Positions 62,256 through 64,000 of a DNA stretch of 64,000 bases are shown piece by piece; positions within the stretch are counted from its first letter, which is position 1, and the number at the start of each line of letters is the position of its first letter. Location: the NCBI RefSeq assembly GCF_964355755.1, contig NC_092679.1, positions 9,364,001 to 9,428,000 of the forward strand. The letters run 5' to 3'. Origin of the DNA: Antedon mediterranea (Eukaryota > Echinodermata > Crinoidea > Comatulida > Antedonidae). Position numbers and translations under genes: made by a program. The notes below the pieces were generated by a model, which was given only the letters and a program-made list of their open reading frames with translations, ran no database searches and was not told the origin of the DNA.

Positions 62256-64000
62256 GTGAAATGTTTTATCGAAATGCTCAAAATTGTCTAAAACGGTTTC
62301 TAATGTGATTTCAAGCACTTTGATGTTTTTGTGTAACCAAGTTTTTCGAAAATCACAAAATTGTCTAAAACGTCTCCAAATGCGATTTGAAGCTATTCTG
62401 TACACTTTGATGTTTTTATGTTAACAAGTTTTTCGAAAATCACAAAATGGTCTAAAACGTCTCCAAATGCGATTTGAAGCTATTCTGTACACTTTGATGT
62501 TTTTATGTTAACAAGTTTTTCGAAAATCACAAAATGGTCTAAAACGTCTCTAAATGCGATTTGAAGCTTTTCTGTACACTTTAATGTTTTTATGTTAACT
62601 TTTTTCGAAAATCACAAAATGGTCTAAATTTTCTCCAAATGCGATTTGAAGCTATTCTAAGCACTTTGATGTTTTTATGTTAACAAGTTTTTTCGAAAAT
62701 CACAAAATGGTCTAAAACGTCTCCAATAGCGATTTTAAGCTATTCTGTACACTTTGATGTTTTTATGTTAACAAGTTTTTCGAAAATCACAAAATGGTCT
62801 AAAATGCGATTTTAAGCTATTCTAAGCACTTTGGTGTTTTTATGTTAACAAGTTTTTTTGAAAATCACAAAATGGTCTAAAACGTCTCTAAATGCGATTT
62901 GAAGCTTTTCTGTACACTTTGATGTTTTTATGTTAACAACTTTTTTCGAAAATCACAAAATGGTCTAAAATGTCTCCAAATGCGATTTGAAGCTATTCTA
63001 AGCACTTTGGTGTTTTTATGGAAACAATTTTTTTCGAAAATCACAAAATGGTCTAAAACGTCTCCAATAGCGATTTGAAGCTTTTCTGTACACTTTGGTG
63101 TTTTTATGTTAACAAGTTTTTTCGAAAATCACAAAATGGTCTAAAACGTCTCCAAATGCGATTTGAAGCTAATCTGTACACTTTGATGTTTTTATGTTAA
63201 CAAGTTTTTTCGAAAATCACAAAATGGTCTAAAACGTTTCAAAATGCGATTTGAAGCTTTTCTTTACACTTTGGTGTTTTTATGTTAACAAGTTTTTTCG
63301 AAAATCACAAAATGGTCTAAAACGTCTCCAAATGCGATTTGAAGCTATTCTGTACACTTTGATGTTTTTATGTTAACAAGTTTTTTCGAAGATCACAAAA
63401 TTGTCTAAAACGTCTACAAATGCAATTTGAAGCTATTCTAAACACTTTTGTGTTTTTATGTTAACAAGTTTTTTTCGAAAATCACAAAATGGTCTAAAAC
63501 GTCTGCAAATGCGATTTTAAACTATTCTTAGCACATTGGTGTTTTTATTTAAACAAATTTTTTCGAAACTCACAAAATGGTCTAAAACGTCTCCAAATGC
63601 GATTTGAAGCTATTTTAAGCACTTTGGTGTTTTTGTGTTAACAAGTTTTTCGAAATGCTCAAAATGGTCTAAAACGTTTTTAAACACGATATTAAGCTAT
63701 TTTGTGCTCTTTGATGTTTTTTTGTGAAAAGTTTTAGCAAAATGCTCAAAATGGTCTAAAACGATTTCTAATGTGATTTTAAGCACTTTGATGTTTTTAT
63801 GTTAACTAGTTTTTTCGAAAATCACAAAATGGTCTAAAACGTCTCCAAATGCGATTTGAAGCTATTTTAAGCACTTAGGTGCTTTTGTGTAACCAAGTTT
63901 TTTTGAAAATCACAAAAGGGTCTAAAATGTCTCCAAATGTGATTTGAAGCTATTTTAAGCACTTTGGTGTTTTTGTGTTAACAAGTTTTTCGGAAATCAC
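62256..64000 (+). repeat. Last alpha block, cut by window end
   Basis: This is an alpha block with the GTTAACTTTTTT 3-bp deletion (about 62,596), TAAATTTTCTCC, the 10-bp deletion TAAAATGCGATTTT (about 62,803) and cassette 2 at 63684. It is the +26,249 counterpart of the block at 36007. The window ends 9 bases after TTTTTCGG, inside the block, so the array continues beyond it. Confidence 0.88.

Larger units (their letters stand above)
1..64000. repeat. Satellite DNA array, 87/88-bp monomers, whole window
   Basis: Every part of the window is a variant of one 87-88 bp unit in one orientation; about 730 units fit. Constant landmarks in each unit are TAAAACGTCT, ATGCGATTTGAAGC, CACTTTG(A/G)TGTTTTTATG, GTTAAC, TTCGAAAA and ATCACAAAATGG. 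I found no stretch that is not satellite: no gene, rRNA, tRNA, transposon, telomere repeat or unique spacer. The units are organised into blocks, block pairs and multi-kilobase duplications described in other entries. Such arrays are known from eukaryotic centromeres and heterochromatin; I do not recognise this family. The forward strand is T-rich because of T runs before TTCGAAAA and in the TGTTTTTATG segment. Array ends lie outside the window on both sides. Confidence 0.98.
53475..64000 (+). repeat. Large dispersed duplication (offset 26,249 bp), copy Q
   Basis: This copy matches P with no net insertion or deletion. I noted six substitutions, at 53897, 56064, 59876, 62285, 62940 and 63784; others may exist. 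Homology starts near 53,475, just after CTAATAGCGATTTTAAGC where P has CCAAATGCGATTTGAAGC. It reaches the last base of the window, so the true length is unknown. Between P and Q lie the 7.36-kb and 2.34-kb tandem pairs. Confidence 0.92.

Noticed and set aside
1-64000. CRISPR array
   Set aside because: There is no alternation of constant repeats with unique spacers; the units are contiguous 87/88-bp variants and no cas gene is present.
1-64000. CENP-B box
   Set aside because: TTCG is present in each monomer, but the needed A and CGGG at the fixed spacing (nTTCGnnnnAnnCGGGn) are not; neither strand matches.
1-64000. Bacterial or phage sequence with genes
   Set aside because: There is no long open frame on either strand in 64 kb and only a satellite pattern, so a prokaryotic origin is very unlikely.
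1-64000. LTR or other transposable element at the duplication edges
   Set aside because: The edges of the large duplications fall inside ordinary monomers in register; no terminal repeats, target-site duplications or coding remnants are seen.
1-64000. Telomeric repeats or tRNA/rRNA genes
   Set aside because: No TTAGGG/TTTAGGG-type runs, tRNA box A/B motifs in a cloverleaf context, or rRNA core words were found.

Overview
The whole 64 kb window is one uninterrupted, head-to-tail satellite DNA array. I can support no protein-coding gene, RNA gene, transposon or unique-sequence island anywhere in it. The basic unit is an AT-rich monomer (about 31% GC in a consensus counted by eye) of 87 or 88 bp. 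The one-base difference is mostly a 5-T versus 6-T run just before the conserved TTCGAAAA core. About 730 monomers fit in the window, all in the same orientation. Long, homogeneous, multi-level tandem arrays like this are typical of eukaryotic centromeric, pericentromeric or other heterochromatic satellites. CpG-to-TpG/CpA differences between monomers suggest a genome with cytosine methylation, such as a plant or a vertebrate. I do not recognise the satellite family and cannot name the species.

The array is built in layers. (1) Monomers of 87/88 bp fall into two frequent subtypes, one carrying CTGTACACTTTGATG and one carrying CTAAGCACTTTGGTG. They alternate in places, giving a dimer of about 175 bp. 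(2) A divergent three-monomer cassette (87+87+77 bp, 'cassette 1') recurs 43 times and divides the array into blocks of 425 to 3050 bp. Block lengths step by about 87-88 bp. A paralogous 'cassette 2' (87+78 bp) occurs 20 times, only in the longer blocks. (3) Blocks pair into a higher-order unit of 3.1-3.7 kb: a 'beta' block (1.04/1.48/1.57 kb, no cassette 2) followed by an 'alpha' block (about 2.1-2.2 kb, with cassette 2). (4) These units are copied again as large near-identical duplications. Offsets are 2,520 bp (4.5-9.6 kb), 3,122 bp (15.1-21.4 kb), 2,509 bp (23.9-29.4 kb), 7,363 bp (35.1-49.5 kb) and 2,340 bp (49.5-53.4 kb). A dispersed copy at 26,249 bp repeats 27.2-37.75 kb at 53.5-64.0 kb and runs off the window end.

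Region by region: 1-4.5 kb holds a beta/alpha hybrid with an internal 440-bp pentamer duplication, then a 1,390-bp block. 4.5-9.6 kb is a 2.52-kb tandem pair. 9.1-12.9 kb is a beta+alpha unit. 12.9-14.9 kb is a cluster of short blocks. 15.1-21.4 kb is a 3.12-kb tandem pair, followed by the shortest block (425 bp). 21.7-23.3 kb is an alpha block that lost 603 bp including cassette 2. 23.9-29.4 kb is a 2.51-kb tandem pair. 29-35 kb holds alpha and hybrid blocks, one with a 340-bp internal duplication. 35.1-49.5 kb is the 7.36-kb tandem pair. 49.5-53.4 kb is a 2.34-kb tandem pair. 53.5-64 kb repeats 27-37.75 kb. Unequal exchange or amplification at several scales, always in monomer register, explains the layout. 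Any chromatin role (for example centromere or heterochromatin) is inference.
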